From the NCBI GenBank assembly GCA_963802275.1, contig CAWDIB010000006.1, forward strand, positions 310,001-374,000: a DNA stretch of 64,000 nucleotides, read 5' to 3'. The notes below the pieces were generated by a model, which was not told the DNA's origin, ran no database searches, and worked only from the letters and a program-made list of their open reading frames with translations. Made by a program: the position numbers and the translations under genes. The stretch's first letter is position 1, and each line of letters starts with the position of its first letter. This document shows, piece by piece, positions 18,201 to 26,745 of the stretch. This DNA comes from CAZMZW01 sp963802275. Lineage in GTDB: Bacteria; Chloroflexota; Anaerolineae; Anaerolineales; Anaerolineaceae.

Positions 18201-19030
18201 CCTTCCGCGCCAAGCGCTTTGAGATCATCCGCGATGTCGCCCAGCAGCTGGCCATGGCTGCCCAGGGCGAACGCCTGACCCTGGAGATGGTTGATAACGA
18301 ACGCATGAAGCGTGAGATGCAGCTGGCCAATGAGATCCAGCGCACCTTCCTGCCCGAACACCTGCCCGCCATTCCCGGCTGGGAGGTGGATGTTCACTGG
18401 CATCCCGCCCGCCAGGTAAGCGGTGATTTTTATGATGCCTTCCAATTACCCGACGGCCGCTTTGGATTCGTGGTGGCGGATGTCTCTGACAAGGGCATCC
18501 CGGCTGCCCTGTATATGACCGTCACCCGTACACTGGTGCACGCCTCAGCCATGGACGGCGAATCACCGGCGCAGACCCTGGCGCAGGTGAACAAGCTGCT
18601 GCTGGAAAACTCCCAGGAGGGTTTGTTTACCACTGTCTTTTACATCCTGCTGGATGCACAAAAAGGGGAACTGACTTACTGCAACGCCGGCCACAACCGC
18701 CCGGCTTGGCTGCAATCCGCCTCCAAAAAAGTGACCTGGCTCGATAAAGGCGGTACTGCCCTGGGCAGTTTTGAGAACATTGAACTGTGTGATACCACCA
18801 TTCCACTGGGGCATGGTGATGGTTTGCTGTTGTTCACCGATGGCGTCAGCGAAGCCCGCGGCGCGCGCGATCGGCTGTATGGCTTGAACCGGCTGAAGAG
18901 CTATTTAACGGCCAATATTCATCTGCCGGTCAAGGAAATGCTGGACGGGCTGGATGCGGACCTGGAGTCCTTCCGCCAAGCTCAGCCCCAGTCGGATGAT
19001 ATCACCTTGATGGCCTTGCGCCGCTTGTAG
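15224..19030 (+). CDS. Multi-GAF PP2C-type (SpoIIE/RsbU) serine phosphatase
   Basis: This 1268-residue signalling phosphatase should dephosphorylate the STAS antagonist. The start is TTG 15224 with GGAGG eight bases upstream, directly after the kinase stop. Six consecutive GAF-like sensory segments of 150-170 residues fill about 1-1015 (examples are FPLVIEGRLYGVLDVQ and VPLKYGGEILGVLDLQ). A linker helix (RMKREMQLANEIQRTFLP, about 1027) leads to the PP2C domain with GDFYD near 1066, VVADVSDKG, GHNRPAW, TDGVSEA and QSDDITLMAL. There is no transmembrane span, so it is cytosolic. Six GAF units in one RsbU-type protein is an unusually large sensor. Confidence 0.9.
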   Translation: MQPAVDGSLNWGWRDFFTFSEKIIQDAILERQCEYVHAVLLEQLQAQARLWLSEVFYPLPGESIPDCVEYGKPPRLVAKAIASKKLETLRKAGKLAAALPLFAHGRLVGAIEMNFPAGHDLQPGQLDFLNGIAAFCGAALALSRQDAVREWRLQQLTLLRQVNLQIARQRQDVAVFQNITDLIQQTFNYYLVLLYTFDDVDQKLHYRASTSRAGRHPSLRETGLDEVIPLGKGLVGLAARKKEEVISPNVNSDSRYRTAPGLPDTSSEASFPLVIEGRLYGVLDVQGDQPNGFHPMDLVVLRILADNVAAALEGVRMVDTLNTRSRQLQAVTEVSRVLASILDLDELLRQVVTIVHEKFNYPFVHCFVLDPTRERLIFAAGTGAISKVMAKGEFSFGLADPLGLVAWSAREGQTFLANDVSREPLYLENALPPAHTRAEMTVPLKYGGEILGVLDLQSDRINAFGEEDRFILEALAAGISTALRNANLYRTERWRRQVAESYKTIAELFSTQFTLEVVYQAILRELMQNLPSTAGAIYLLAQDSSRSAASLEPVCVEGAELEKVKEVLHQDGRVADWLLEVLQSDQSRVRQPGNQAEPLGKVLGYTNGYSAIAAPMWTTDRMLGIIVLVHPQGARFGEEAASMLATFAGYISIAIQNNQLYASSVEQAWISTVMLQVAEAAQSAENVEGLLQSVARILPLLVGIDECAFYLLDGYSKHYRLVAQEGFGDNQAVWLEGLSLSPSGTKAFEKVRKTRKPARVGNDHTQLSVHSSQTGHRQYYLLPLFAREEVLGAVLVENRPADSNASAILSQTDQRMMVLQGITRQTAVAIENMQLKEASQSEGYITAVLLQVAQTVVSSTSFHEAAQSIATILPYLVGVESVLVYQFDPDRHSFHLSGGYSEKWDSEIKDLNRTLPAGTSPLMDHLVLEKKPLFANHHGLEPDKWITGLTLDNYLTDLKAVGETPQVLFALPLLVRNECFGVLLVAENSQKYAFRAKRFEIIRDVAQQLAMAAQGERLTLEMVDNERMKREMQLANEIQRTFLPEHLPAIPGWEVDVHWHPARQVSGDFYDAFQLPDGRFGFVVADVSDKGIPAALYMTVTRTLVHASAMDGESPAQTLAQVNKLLLENSQEGLFTTVFYILLDAQKGELTYCNAGHNRPAWLQSASKKVTWLDKGGTALGSFENIELCDTTIPLGHGDGLLLFTDGVSEARGARDRLYGLNRLKSYLTANIHLPVKEMLDGLDADLESFRQAQPQSDDITLMALRRL

Positions 19031-19034
19031 TTTT

Positions 19035-20015
19035 TTAATTCGCCATTCTTCTTTGCAAGGTCAACACCACCAGGGTCAGCCAGCGTGAAGGTTCCTTTTT
19101 CTGGGCGAATTCCCATCCTTTCCATTTTGTCCAAATGGACTCTGGTATGTAGTGACCATTATCGTCAGCTTTTTTGCCTATGATTTCCACCATTTCCTGC
19201 AAGCGTGCATCTTTGCGTGCCTGCGGAAAAACTGAAAGCACAGATGCTATGTGCAAAATGTCATACCAGACGAAGGGCAATTTGAGCTTTCGGAAATCAG
19301 TGCCCATGTGGAACAGGTAAGGCCATTGGTTTTGGCTGTTTTCCCATAAGCGCAACATGCATTCCACCCCATTCTGTACTGCCGGCAGAGCATGAGTTTC
19401 AGGAAACAAAGCCAGAAGTTTTAACATCAACAGGTTGGCATATGGGCAGGGGTCATCACGCCGGCCTGGCCCATGAAATCTTCCCAGTGCAGGTGAGGCG
19501 GCGCATGGCCAGCCATTACTGCGCCCGAGGTTGAGAAGAGTATGCAGGGCTTTTTTCATCTGTGCTTCCTGATTCAATCCAAACCTGGCCAGGCAGTATG
19601 AGAGCAATGGAGCATCGCATAACATCCAATTCCATTCATCCTGCCCTTTTCCCCCAAAATGAACTGGAATATTCGTTAATACCTGAAAAGGACCTTCTGC
19701 TGAGGAGTGAGCGGTTATTTGGGAGATGAATAACTCCATGCCAGGATCGCCATGGGTCAACCCGATTTCTGCCAAAAAACTGAGTTGATGCAACGGATGG
19801 AAGGCGTCGTTGTGACGCTTGAGAACCACCTGCTCCCAGCTGCTGCAATTTTCTATCAGCCCAAGGATGGCGGAATCCTCTAGCATGGCATTCCTGGCTT
19901 TCTGAACATCCGTGTCATTTTCATCCAAACCCAGCAGGTCCAGTTTGGTGCGAAACTGCACCCAGGCTGGTCCGGCCATCAGCCAGTCAATGGTTTTTTG
20001 GGGAGTTGTTATCAT
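19035..20015 (-). CDS. Conserved hypothetical protein, helical-repeat (terpene-cyclase-like fold?)
   Basis: This soluble protein of 326 residues is not recognised. ATG 20015 overlaps the stop codon of the upstream gene as ATGA, so the two are translationally coupled; a longer frame to 20087 is unlikely. Helical segments such as HALPAVQNGVECMLRLWENS and conserved Trp/Gly/Pro patterns suggest an alpha/alpha-toroid, but I would not name a function. Its stop is four bases after the phosphatase stop on the other strand, so the two units converge. Confidence 0.7.
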   Translation of the reverse strand: MITTPQKTIDWLMAGPAWVQFRTKLDLLGLDENDTDVQKARNAMLEDSAILGLIENCSSWEQVVLKRHNDAFHPLHQLSFLAEIGLTHGDPGMELFISQITAHSSAEGPFQVLTNIPVHFGGKGQDEWNWMLCDAPLLSYCLARFGLNQEAQMKKALHTLLNLGRSNGWPCAASPALGRFHGPGRRDDPCPYANLLMLKLLALFPETHALPAVQNGVECMLRLWENSQNQWPYLFHMGTDFRKLKLPFVWYDILHIASVLSVFPQARKDARLQEMVEIIGKKADDNGHYIPESIWTKWKGWEFAQKKEPSRWLTLVVLTLQRRMAN

Positions 20016-20380
20016 CTCAGCAGCGGCTGATTCAATTTTTCCAACAACGGATTGACATAACGGCGGGCAAATTCCTTTTCCCGCCACAGCAGTGTCTCCC
20101 CGGACTGGATGGTGCTTTCCTTGGGTGCGTTAAATAGCGTAGCAAACTCGGTCAGGATATCCACATCCAGCCAGGTTTCCAGGTGCACCTGGCTGCCAGT
20201 CTGCTGTGCCTCCAGCACCACCCCGCATAGCATCACGCTGCCCGAGCGGCGGCAGCGCAGACCGCCGTTCTCGGCAGGGCTGACCTTGAAGTGATATTCT
20301 TCCGCCCATTCTTTTACGATGGGTTGAATGTCCTCTTTATAGATGAAATCCATTTTGGTTCGGGATGGTTCAACGGTCAT
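20012..20380 (-). CDS. Small conserved hypothetical protein
   Basis: This 122-residue soluble protein has no motif I recognise. It starts MTVEPSRTKMDFIYKEDIQP; ATG at 20353 (MDFIYKED) is an alternative start. It is coupled by a 4-base overlap to the 326-residue protein downstream, so they probably act together. The gene is divergent from the metallo-hydrolase gene. Confidence 0.65.
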   Translation of the reverse strand: MTVEPSRTKMDFIYKEDIQPIVKEWAEEYHFKVSPAENGGLRCRRSGSVMLCGVVLEAQQTGSQVHLETWLDVDILTEFATLFNAPKESTIQSGETLLWREKEFARRYVNPLLEKLNQPLLR

Positions 20381-20465
20381 GCTTTCTCCTCACGGGCTTA
20401 AGTATAGCGGACAAGCTTTGGCTGAATTTTTCTTCAAGTATAATCAAGCCGCTCACGGAGGTTTG

Positions 20466-21119
20466 ATGGAAATCACCTGGTACGGACATTCCTGTTTTCG
20501 CCTGACGGAACGGTCGGGCACGACCGTTGTTTGCGACCCCTTTGACAGCCAGCATGTCGGCTATCCTTCCCTGAAAATAAAAGCTGATATCGTTACTGTC
20601 AGCCATCAGTCGCCCAGCCACGGTTATCTTAAGGCAGTCAAGGGCGAACCGTACATCATCAGCGGCCCGGGTGAATTCGAGATCGGCGGCGTATTCATCA
20701 CCGGTGTGCGCACCAACGGGCGCGGAAAAAAGGATGCCACCCTTCCGGAGAATACCCTCTATCTGATCGATTACAACGGCATCAACCTTGTGCATGTCGG
20801 TGACCTGAACGTCACCCCCAGCCAGTCCGAGGTGGAGGAATTGGGCCCGGTGCACATTGCCCTGGTGCCGGTCGGCGGCGGCAGCGGATTGAATGCCTCC
20901 AAGGCAGCCGAGGTCATCCGCCTGCTCGACCCCTATATTGTCATCCCCATGCATTATGCCACCCCCACCTGCAAAATCAAGCTGGACGGCATCAACAAGT
21001 TCCTCAAGGAGATGGGTCTCTCGCACGTGGAAACGCTGCCATCGCTGAAGATCACTTCCGTTGACGGACTGGCGGAGGAAACCAGAGTGGTCGTGCTGGA
21101 CTACCCGCGAGAAGAGTAA
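20466..21119 (+). CDS. MBL-fold metal-dependent hydrolase (UPF0173-like)
   Basis: A metallo-beta-lactamase-fold protein of 217 residues from ATG 20466, which has AGGTTTG upstream; the frame further upstream lies inside the promoter region. It starts MEITWYGHSCFRL, typical of the UPF0173/UlaG-like group, and has SHQSPSHGYL in place of the common HxHxDH, then HVGDL and IPMHYATPT near residue 160-170. Since the HxHxDH is altered, catalytic activity is uncertain. The next gene starts six bases after the stop. Confidence 0.82.
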   Translation: MEITWYGHSCFRLTERSGTTVVCDPFDSQHVGYPSLKIKADIVTVSHQSPSHGYLKAVKGEPYIISGPGEFEIGGVFITGVRTNGRGKKDATLPENTLYLIDYNGINLVHVGDLNVTPSQSEVEELGPVHIALVPVGGGSGLNASKAAEVIRLLDPYIVIPMHYATPTCKIKLDGINKFLKEMGLSHVETLPSLKITSVDGLAEETRVVVLDYPREE

Positions 21120-21125
21120 GCCGGC

Positions 21126-21428
21126 ATGCCAGCCAAGCTGATCATGTCCTGGGATATCGCGGCCAAGGAGGGGCAGGACTACATGGATTTCGTCGTCAAC
21201 GAATTCCTGCCCGCCCTGCTGAAGATCGGCTTCAGCATGGGCGAGGCGTGGATTACCGTCTACGGTGATTATCCGCAGATCCTGGTGTACGTGCTGGCAC
21301 CCACCCGCGCTGAGATAGAGCAAGCCCTGCAGGGGGAAACCTGGAAGGCCATCCATGAAAAGTTAATGAGTTTCGTTGAGAATTACTCCCAAAAAGTTGT
21401 GCCTGCCCGCGGCGGTTTTCAATTCTGA
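21126..21428 (+). CDS. Small conserved hypothetical protein
   Basis: A 100-residue soluble protein with no recognised motif, starting MPAKLIMSWDIAAKEGQDYM. A ferredoxin-like or dimeric alpha-beta barrel fold is plausible from the alternating pattern, but this is only a guess. It follows the MBL-fold gene by six bases and precedes mutY by 29, so the three may be co-transcribed. Confidence 0.7.
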   Translation: MPAKLIMSWDIAAKEGQDYMDFVVNEFLPALLKIGFSMGEAWITVYGDYPQILVYVLAPTRAEIEQALQGETWKAIHEKLMSFVENYSQKVVPARGGFQF

Positions 21429-21457
21429 TACCCCCAAATTCTTCACTGATAAAAACC

Positions 21458-22531
<1,074 letters not shown>

Positions 22532-22552
22532 TAGAATCAAGCATCCAAAAAA

Positions 22553-23218
22553 GTGAAGCAGGACCCTTTCACCCATTTGCGCCGCCAGATGGTGCAATAC
22601 CAGATCGCCAGCCGCGGGGTGGCGGATGAGCGTGTGCTGGAAGCCTTACGCCGGGTGCCGCGCCATCGCTTTGTACCGCCGGATTATCAGGACCAGGCTT
22701 ACGACGACCATCCCCTGCCCATCGGCAGCGGGCAGACTATCTCCCAGCCCTACATCGTGGCTTTCATGACCGAGCAGTTGGCATTGAAAGGGGATGATAC
22801 GGTATTAGAAGTTGGCACCGGTTCCGGCTACCAGGCCGCTGTCCTTGCCCGCCTGGTGCGCCAGGTGCATACCATTGAACGCGTGGCCGAATTGGCTGCG
22901 AGGGCTGAAAAAATATTCAGGGAATTAAAAATCGCCAACATTAATGTACATGTAGGCGATGGCTCGCTCGGCTGGCCGCCGGATTCCCCCTACCAGGCCA
23001 TCCTGGTCACCGCCGCCGCACCGGCTTGCCCGCCAGCTCTACTGGAGCAGCTGGACCTTGGCGGGCGTATGATCATCCCGGTCGGGGAACGCTTCCACCA
23101 GACCCTGGAATTATGGCAGCGGGATGAGGACGGCCTGCATTGCCAGGACATCCTGCCGGTCATGTTCGTGCCGCTTAAAGGCGAACAGGGCTGGAATCCG
23201 GAAGACCCGCAGCTCTGA
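22553..23218 (+). CDS. pcm: Protein-L-isoaspartate O-methyltransferase
   Basis: This enzyme uses S-adenosylmethionine to methylate isoaspartyl residues in damaged proteins so that they can reset. The GTG start at 22553 gives 221 residues. The family segments RVPRHRFVPPDYQDQAYDD, PIGSGQTISQPYIVAFM and the SAM-binding VLEVGTGSGYQAA are present. It lies 21 bases after mutY. Confidence 0.94.
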   Translation: MKQDPFTHLRRQMVQYQIASRGVADERVLEALRRVPRHRFVPPDYQDQAYDDHPLPIGSGQTISQPYIVAFMTEQLALKGDDTVLEVGTGSGYQAAVLARLVRQVHTIERVAELAARAEKIFRELKIANINVHVGDGSLGWPPDSPYQAILVTAAAPACPPALLEQLDLGGRMIIPVGERFHQTLELWQRDEDGLHCQDILPVMFVPLKGEQGWNPEDPQL

Positions 23219-23238
23219 TCAATTGCAAAAGGGGAAGT

Positions 23239-24879
23239 TTAAATGCGGCTGAAAGTGACCAGCACGGTTGGCCGCCGCCGGGTTTGCTTGTAAATGTAAC
23301 CGCTCACCGCGCGGATGATGGCCGCTTCCATGTTGCCGTTGGAACGCTTTACGGTCTCCACCACTGTTTTGACCATTTCCGCCAGCAGTTCCTCCGCCCC
23401 CTCGGTTGAGGCGAATCCGCGGCTGTTGATGGCCGGTTTGCCGCGCAGCTGGTTGGTCTTGATATCCAGGTTGACGTGCACCAGCACCACCCCGTCGCGC
23501 GAGAGGCTCTCCCGGTCGCGCATTTCCTCCCGACCAATATCCCCCACCCGCGAGCCGTCCACGAATACATCGGAGTATGGCACGCGCTCACCTAGACGGA
23601 TTTTTCCCTTCTTAAGAGTCAGCACCTGCCCGTTCTCGATCACCGCGATATGGTTCTGCGGCATGCCGGTTTGCATCGCCAGCAGGGCGCTTTGATGCAA
23701 ATGGCGCAATTCGCCGTAAGCCGGGATGAAGTATTTGGGTTTGGTCAGCTGGATCAGCAACTTGATGTCCTCCTGGCTGCCGTGTCCCGATACATGCACC
23801 GGGGCGATCTCTTCATAGATCACATTGGCGCCCAGGCGGAAAAGCCCGTTGATGGTGCGGTAGACGGCTTCTTCATTACCGGGAATGGTTTTGGAAGAAA
23901 GTACCACCGTGTCGCCCGTTTTGATATCAAACTGCTTCTGGGAGCCCATTGAAAGCCGCCCAAGAATTGAAGTAGGTTCACCCTGCGCGCCGGTGCACAT
24001 GATCACCACCTGTTCATTCGGGAGATTAAGGGCTTCATTGATGCTGACTACATGCTCTTTGGGAATTTTTAAATAGCCCAGTCTTTCGGCGATCTCCACG
24101 TTCTCCACCATGCTGGTGCCCACGAAGGCGATCTTGCGCTGGTGGTCGATGGCCGCGTTGGCCACCTGCTGCATGCGCGAGACCAGCGAGGCGAAGCTGG
24201 CGACGATGATGCGCCCCTTGGCCTGCCTGAACACCTGCACAAAGGCCTGGTCAACCATCCGTTCGGAGGGCGTCCAGCCGCTGCGCGTGGCGTTGGTGGA
24301 ATCGGCGATGAGCGCCATCACCCCGCGCTGGGAGAAATCCACCAGTTTGGCATAATCCGTCGGCCAATTGTCGACCGGGGTGTGATCGAACTTGTAATCC
24401 CCCGACTGAACCACCAGCCCGGCTGGCGTTTCGATGCCCAGCCCGACTGCATCCGGGATGGAATGGCATACGTGGAACAGGTCCACCTTGAAGGGGCCGG
24501 TTTCAAAGTGCTCGCCGGCTTTCACCACCTTCTTGGTGATCTTCTTCTGCTGCCCTTTCTTGGCCAGCTTGTTCTCGATGAAGCCCATCGTCAGCGGCGT
24601 GGCATAAATGGTCGGTTGCATCTCATCCATCAGGTGGTGGATGGCGCCGATATGGTCCTCGTGCCCGTGGGTAAAGACGATGCCGCGGATCTTGTCCTTG
24701 CGGCTTCGCAGGTAGCTGAAATCCGGGATGATGTAGTCAATGCCCGGCATGTTGCTTTCAGGGAACATCAGTCCGCAGTCCACTAGCAGCAGTTGGCTGT
24801 CGTACTCGTACACCATCATGTTGCGCCCGATCTCCCCCAGCCCGCCGAGCGGGATGATTTTTAACGTGTCATTATTCAT
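23239..24879 (-). CDS. rnj: Ribonuclease J
   Basis: Ribonuclease J is a metallo-beta-lactamase/beta-CASP nuclease with 5'-exonuclease and endonuclease activity in mRNA decay and rRNA maturation. The 546-residue protein has HGHEDHIG (residues 71-76 give the HxHxDH), VQSGDYKFD, the beta-CASP segment MCTGAQGEP and VSGHGSQED. The C-terminal domain ends near VLVTFSRI. It is convergent with pcm, separated by 20 bases. Confidence 0.94.
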   Translation of the reverse strand: MNNDTLKIIPLGGLGEIGRNMMVYEYDSQLLLVDCGLMFPESNMPGIDYIIPDFSYLRSRKDKIRGIVFTHGHEDHIGAIHHLMDEMQPTIYATPLTMGFIENKLAKKGQQKKITKKVVKAGEHFETGPFKVDLFHVCHSIPDAVGLGIETPAGLVVQSGDYKFDHTPVDNWPTDYAKLVDFSQRGVMALIADSTNATRSGWTPSERMVDQAFVQVFRQAKGRIIVASFASLVSRMQQVANAAIDHQRKIAFVGTSMVENVEIAERLGYLKIPKEHVVSINEALNLPNEQVVIMCTGAQGEPTSILGRLSMGSQKQFDIKTGDTVVLSSKTIPGNEEAVYRTINGLFRLGANVIYEEIAPVHVSGHGSQEDIKLLIQLTKPKYFIPAYGELRHLHQSALLAMQTGMPQNHIAVIENGQVLTLKKGKIRLGERVPYSDVFVDGSRVGDIGREEMRDRESLSRDGVVLVHVNLDIKTNQLRGKPAINSRGFASTEGAEELLAEMVKTVVETVKRSNGNMEAAIIRAVSGYIYKQTRRRPTVLVTFSRI

Positions 24880-25071
24880 TTGTAAAACCTCATAAATTAC
24901 CTGGTTTATCCCCCAGGCGGGAAATTAAGTCAATTATATAAAAAATCTGGCACGGATTCCCGCGCCAGGGAGATGTTGCCCTCTATGTAGTACAAACCAC
25001 TTGCATAAAATTCAATCACTAACCTAACGCTGGATATCCAGCCCTTAAATTCAACAGTACCTATTTTACCA

Positions 25072-25392
25072 CTATTTGGTGACTGCCTTGATCCAATCCA
25101 GGTATTCTTTTGACCCTTTTTCGATGGGCACCATGATGATTTCCGGCACCTCGTAGGAGTGATTTTCCTTGATGCATTTTTCAATCTCAGCGAAATCCAT
25201 TCGCTTGCATTTGATGATCAGTAGGTTCTCATTTTCAATATTCAACTTATCCTTCCAGGTGTAAAAGCTCTTGATCGGCAGCACCTGCACACAGGCCGCC
25301 AGCTTTTTCTGGATGAGGGCCAGCGCGATCTTTTCCGTTTCTGCGTCAGAGGATGTGGTGGTTGTCACTATTATGTAGGCATTGTTCTTCAT
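25072..25392 (-). CDS. cutA: Divalent cation tolerance protein CutA
   Basis: CutA is a small trimeric protein of the PII-like fold, linked to metal tolerance. The 106-residue chain has IIVTTTTSSDAETEKIALAL at the N-terminus, KKLAACVQVLPIKSFYTW with the conserved Cys, and EVPEIIMVPIEKGSKEYLDW. A truncated second copy lies at 28595. No ribosome-binding site stronger than GATAA is seen. Confidence 0.92.
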   Translation of the reverse strand: MKNNAYIIVTTTTSSDAETEKIALALIQKKLAACVQVLPIKSFYTWKDKLNIENENLLIIKCKRMDFAEIEKCIKENHSYEVPEIIMVPIEKGSKEYLDWIKAVTK

Positions 25393-25419
25393 TATTTATC
25401 CTTGTCTTACGCAAATTAT

Positions 25420-25443
25420 ATTCTTGCCGCAAGCGGCAAGAAT
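25420..25443. repeat. 11-bp perfect inverted repeat upstream of cutA
   Basis: ATTCTTGCCGC and its exact reverse complement are separated by AA. It lies 28 bases before the cutA start on the minus strand, without a T-run on either side. It could be an operator or a transcript hairpin of the cutA leader; the sequence does not decide. Confidence 0.4.
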
Positions 25444-25623
25444 TACTAAATAGAAGAGAATGCAAATTACATCTATTCTTTTCACACAAACATCCTTAAT
25501 AGAATATCCAGCCCTTTCTTTTTGGGTATTTATTTTGAAAAGGTCATATTCCCCTCATTTTTGCTTAGACTAGTTTAATTGCGAATCTTGTCGCTGTAAA
25601 ATTGCAGTTCAAAGCAGGAACTT

Positions 25624-25908
25624 TCATTTGCCTTTTCGCTTGGCTATCATTTTCACCGCACTAAAAAGAATCAAACCAAAACCGATCAGTAGAAGAAAAA
25701 AACAGGCAAGACCAACCACCATATCCATATTAAAGCCGCACATTGCGACGCCTGGCTGGCCGGTAGTGGGTTGTAAATAGGTATTGCCGCAATACAGCCT
25801 GCCCAGCCATGCGGAAATGCCGGAATGCGTCATCCGTTCGGTGAATAACGTCAACCCGCCGATGATGAACAACACCAATCCGCTGAATAGCGCTTTTTTT
25901 CCTTTCAT
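25624..25908 (-). CDS. Small two-span membrane protein
   Basis: A 94-residue protein with a strong ribosome-binding site (GGAGG, eight bases upstream of ATG 25908). Residues 6-24 and 62-84 are hydrophobic spans, with a Cys-containing external loop between them and a basic tail AKRKGK. I do not recognise the family. Confidence 0.7.
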   Translation of the reverse strand: MKGKKALFSGLVLFIIGGLTLFTERMTHSGISAWLGRLYCGNTYLQPTTGQPGVAMCGFNMDMVVGLACFFLLLIGFGLILFSAVKMIAKRKGK

Positions 25909-26238
25909 TCAAATCCTCCAAGTTTTTTCCCAATACCTTATCACGTAAATCTCCTTCCTGTCAACGAGCTTGACTTTCCTGCTGGATCAAAGAATACAAT
26001 AGAGTCATTTTCGATCTTTCGCGGATCTCAAATAGCTTGAAAGCCGATAAACACTTATTGTCCGATTTACCTTTGGCGGGAAAAAATTTTCTCCGGTCGC
26101 TATCGCGTGAAGGCGGGAAAGATCACAGGGATATGGGTGAACAATCCTTATGACCGCATTTTATATATTGTTAATAAAAAAGCCCAATAAAACCCCATAA
26201 GATAAGAACACAAAATAAAAACAAAAAAAGGAATGTAA
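25909..26238. other. Intergenic region between small membrane protein and thioredoxin lipoprotein
   Basis: No gene is seen. TTGACT at 25970-25975 and TACAAT at 25995-26000 form a loose promoter-like pair with a 19-base gap, pointing towards the thioredoxin genes. AAAGGAA lies just before ATG 26239. Confidence 0.35.
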
Positions 26239-26745
26239 ATGATGAAAATAACCCATTCGCTCTCCCTGTTTCTCTTTCTAATGTTGGCGCTCACTGCATG
26301 CGCGGTTCCCCAAAGGGCAGCTAATTCGGTGCCAATGCAGTCACCCGTTCAACCCACCCCTGCGGTGATGATGGAAAAAACGGTTGAAAGCACCGCCATG
26401 CCGGAAACCCTCAGCTCGCCGCGCTACGTCGAGTATTCGCGGGCTGCACTGGACCAATCCTCCAATATGCGCCGGGTTCTGTTCTTCTACGCCTCCTGGT
26501 GCTCCACCTGCCGTCCGGCGGATGCCGATTTTAAAAAGAATATTGACCTCATCCCGGCTGATTTGGTCTTGATCCGTGTCAATTACAATGACCCGGAAAC
26601 GGATACCGAAGAGAAGGCTTTGGCCGCGCAGTACGGCATCACCTACCAGCACACCTTTGTGCAGATTGACGCCCAGGGCAATGAAGTAGCCAAATGGAAC
26701 GGCGGCCAGTTCGACCAGCTGCTGGCCAGGGTGAAATCCTCATGA
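26239..26745 (+). CDS. Thioredoxin-like lipoprotein
   Basis: This secreted lipoprotein of 168 residues has a signal peptide with the lipobox ALTAC (Cys near residue 21), then a Pro/Thr-rich spacer. A thioredoxin domain follows with the redox pair in ASWCSTCRPADADF and a cis-Pro-like region GITYQHTFV. Its stop codon overlaps the start of the DipZ-like gene as ATGA, so it is probably reduced by that protein outside the membrane. Confidence 0.85.
   Translation: MMKITHSLSLFLFLMLALTACAVPQRAANSVPMQSPVQPTPAVMMEKTVESTAMPETLSSPRYVEYSRAALDQSSNMRRVLFFYASWCSTCRPADADFKKNIDLIPADLVLIRVNYNDPETDTEEKALAAQYGITYQHTFVQIDAQGNEVAKWNGGQFDQLLARVKSS

Noticed and set aside
20343..20466. Longer start of the MBL-fold gene at 20343
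   Set aside because: The added residues lie over the divergent promoter region and the family starts at MEITWYGHS, encoded from 20466.
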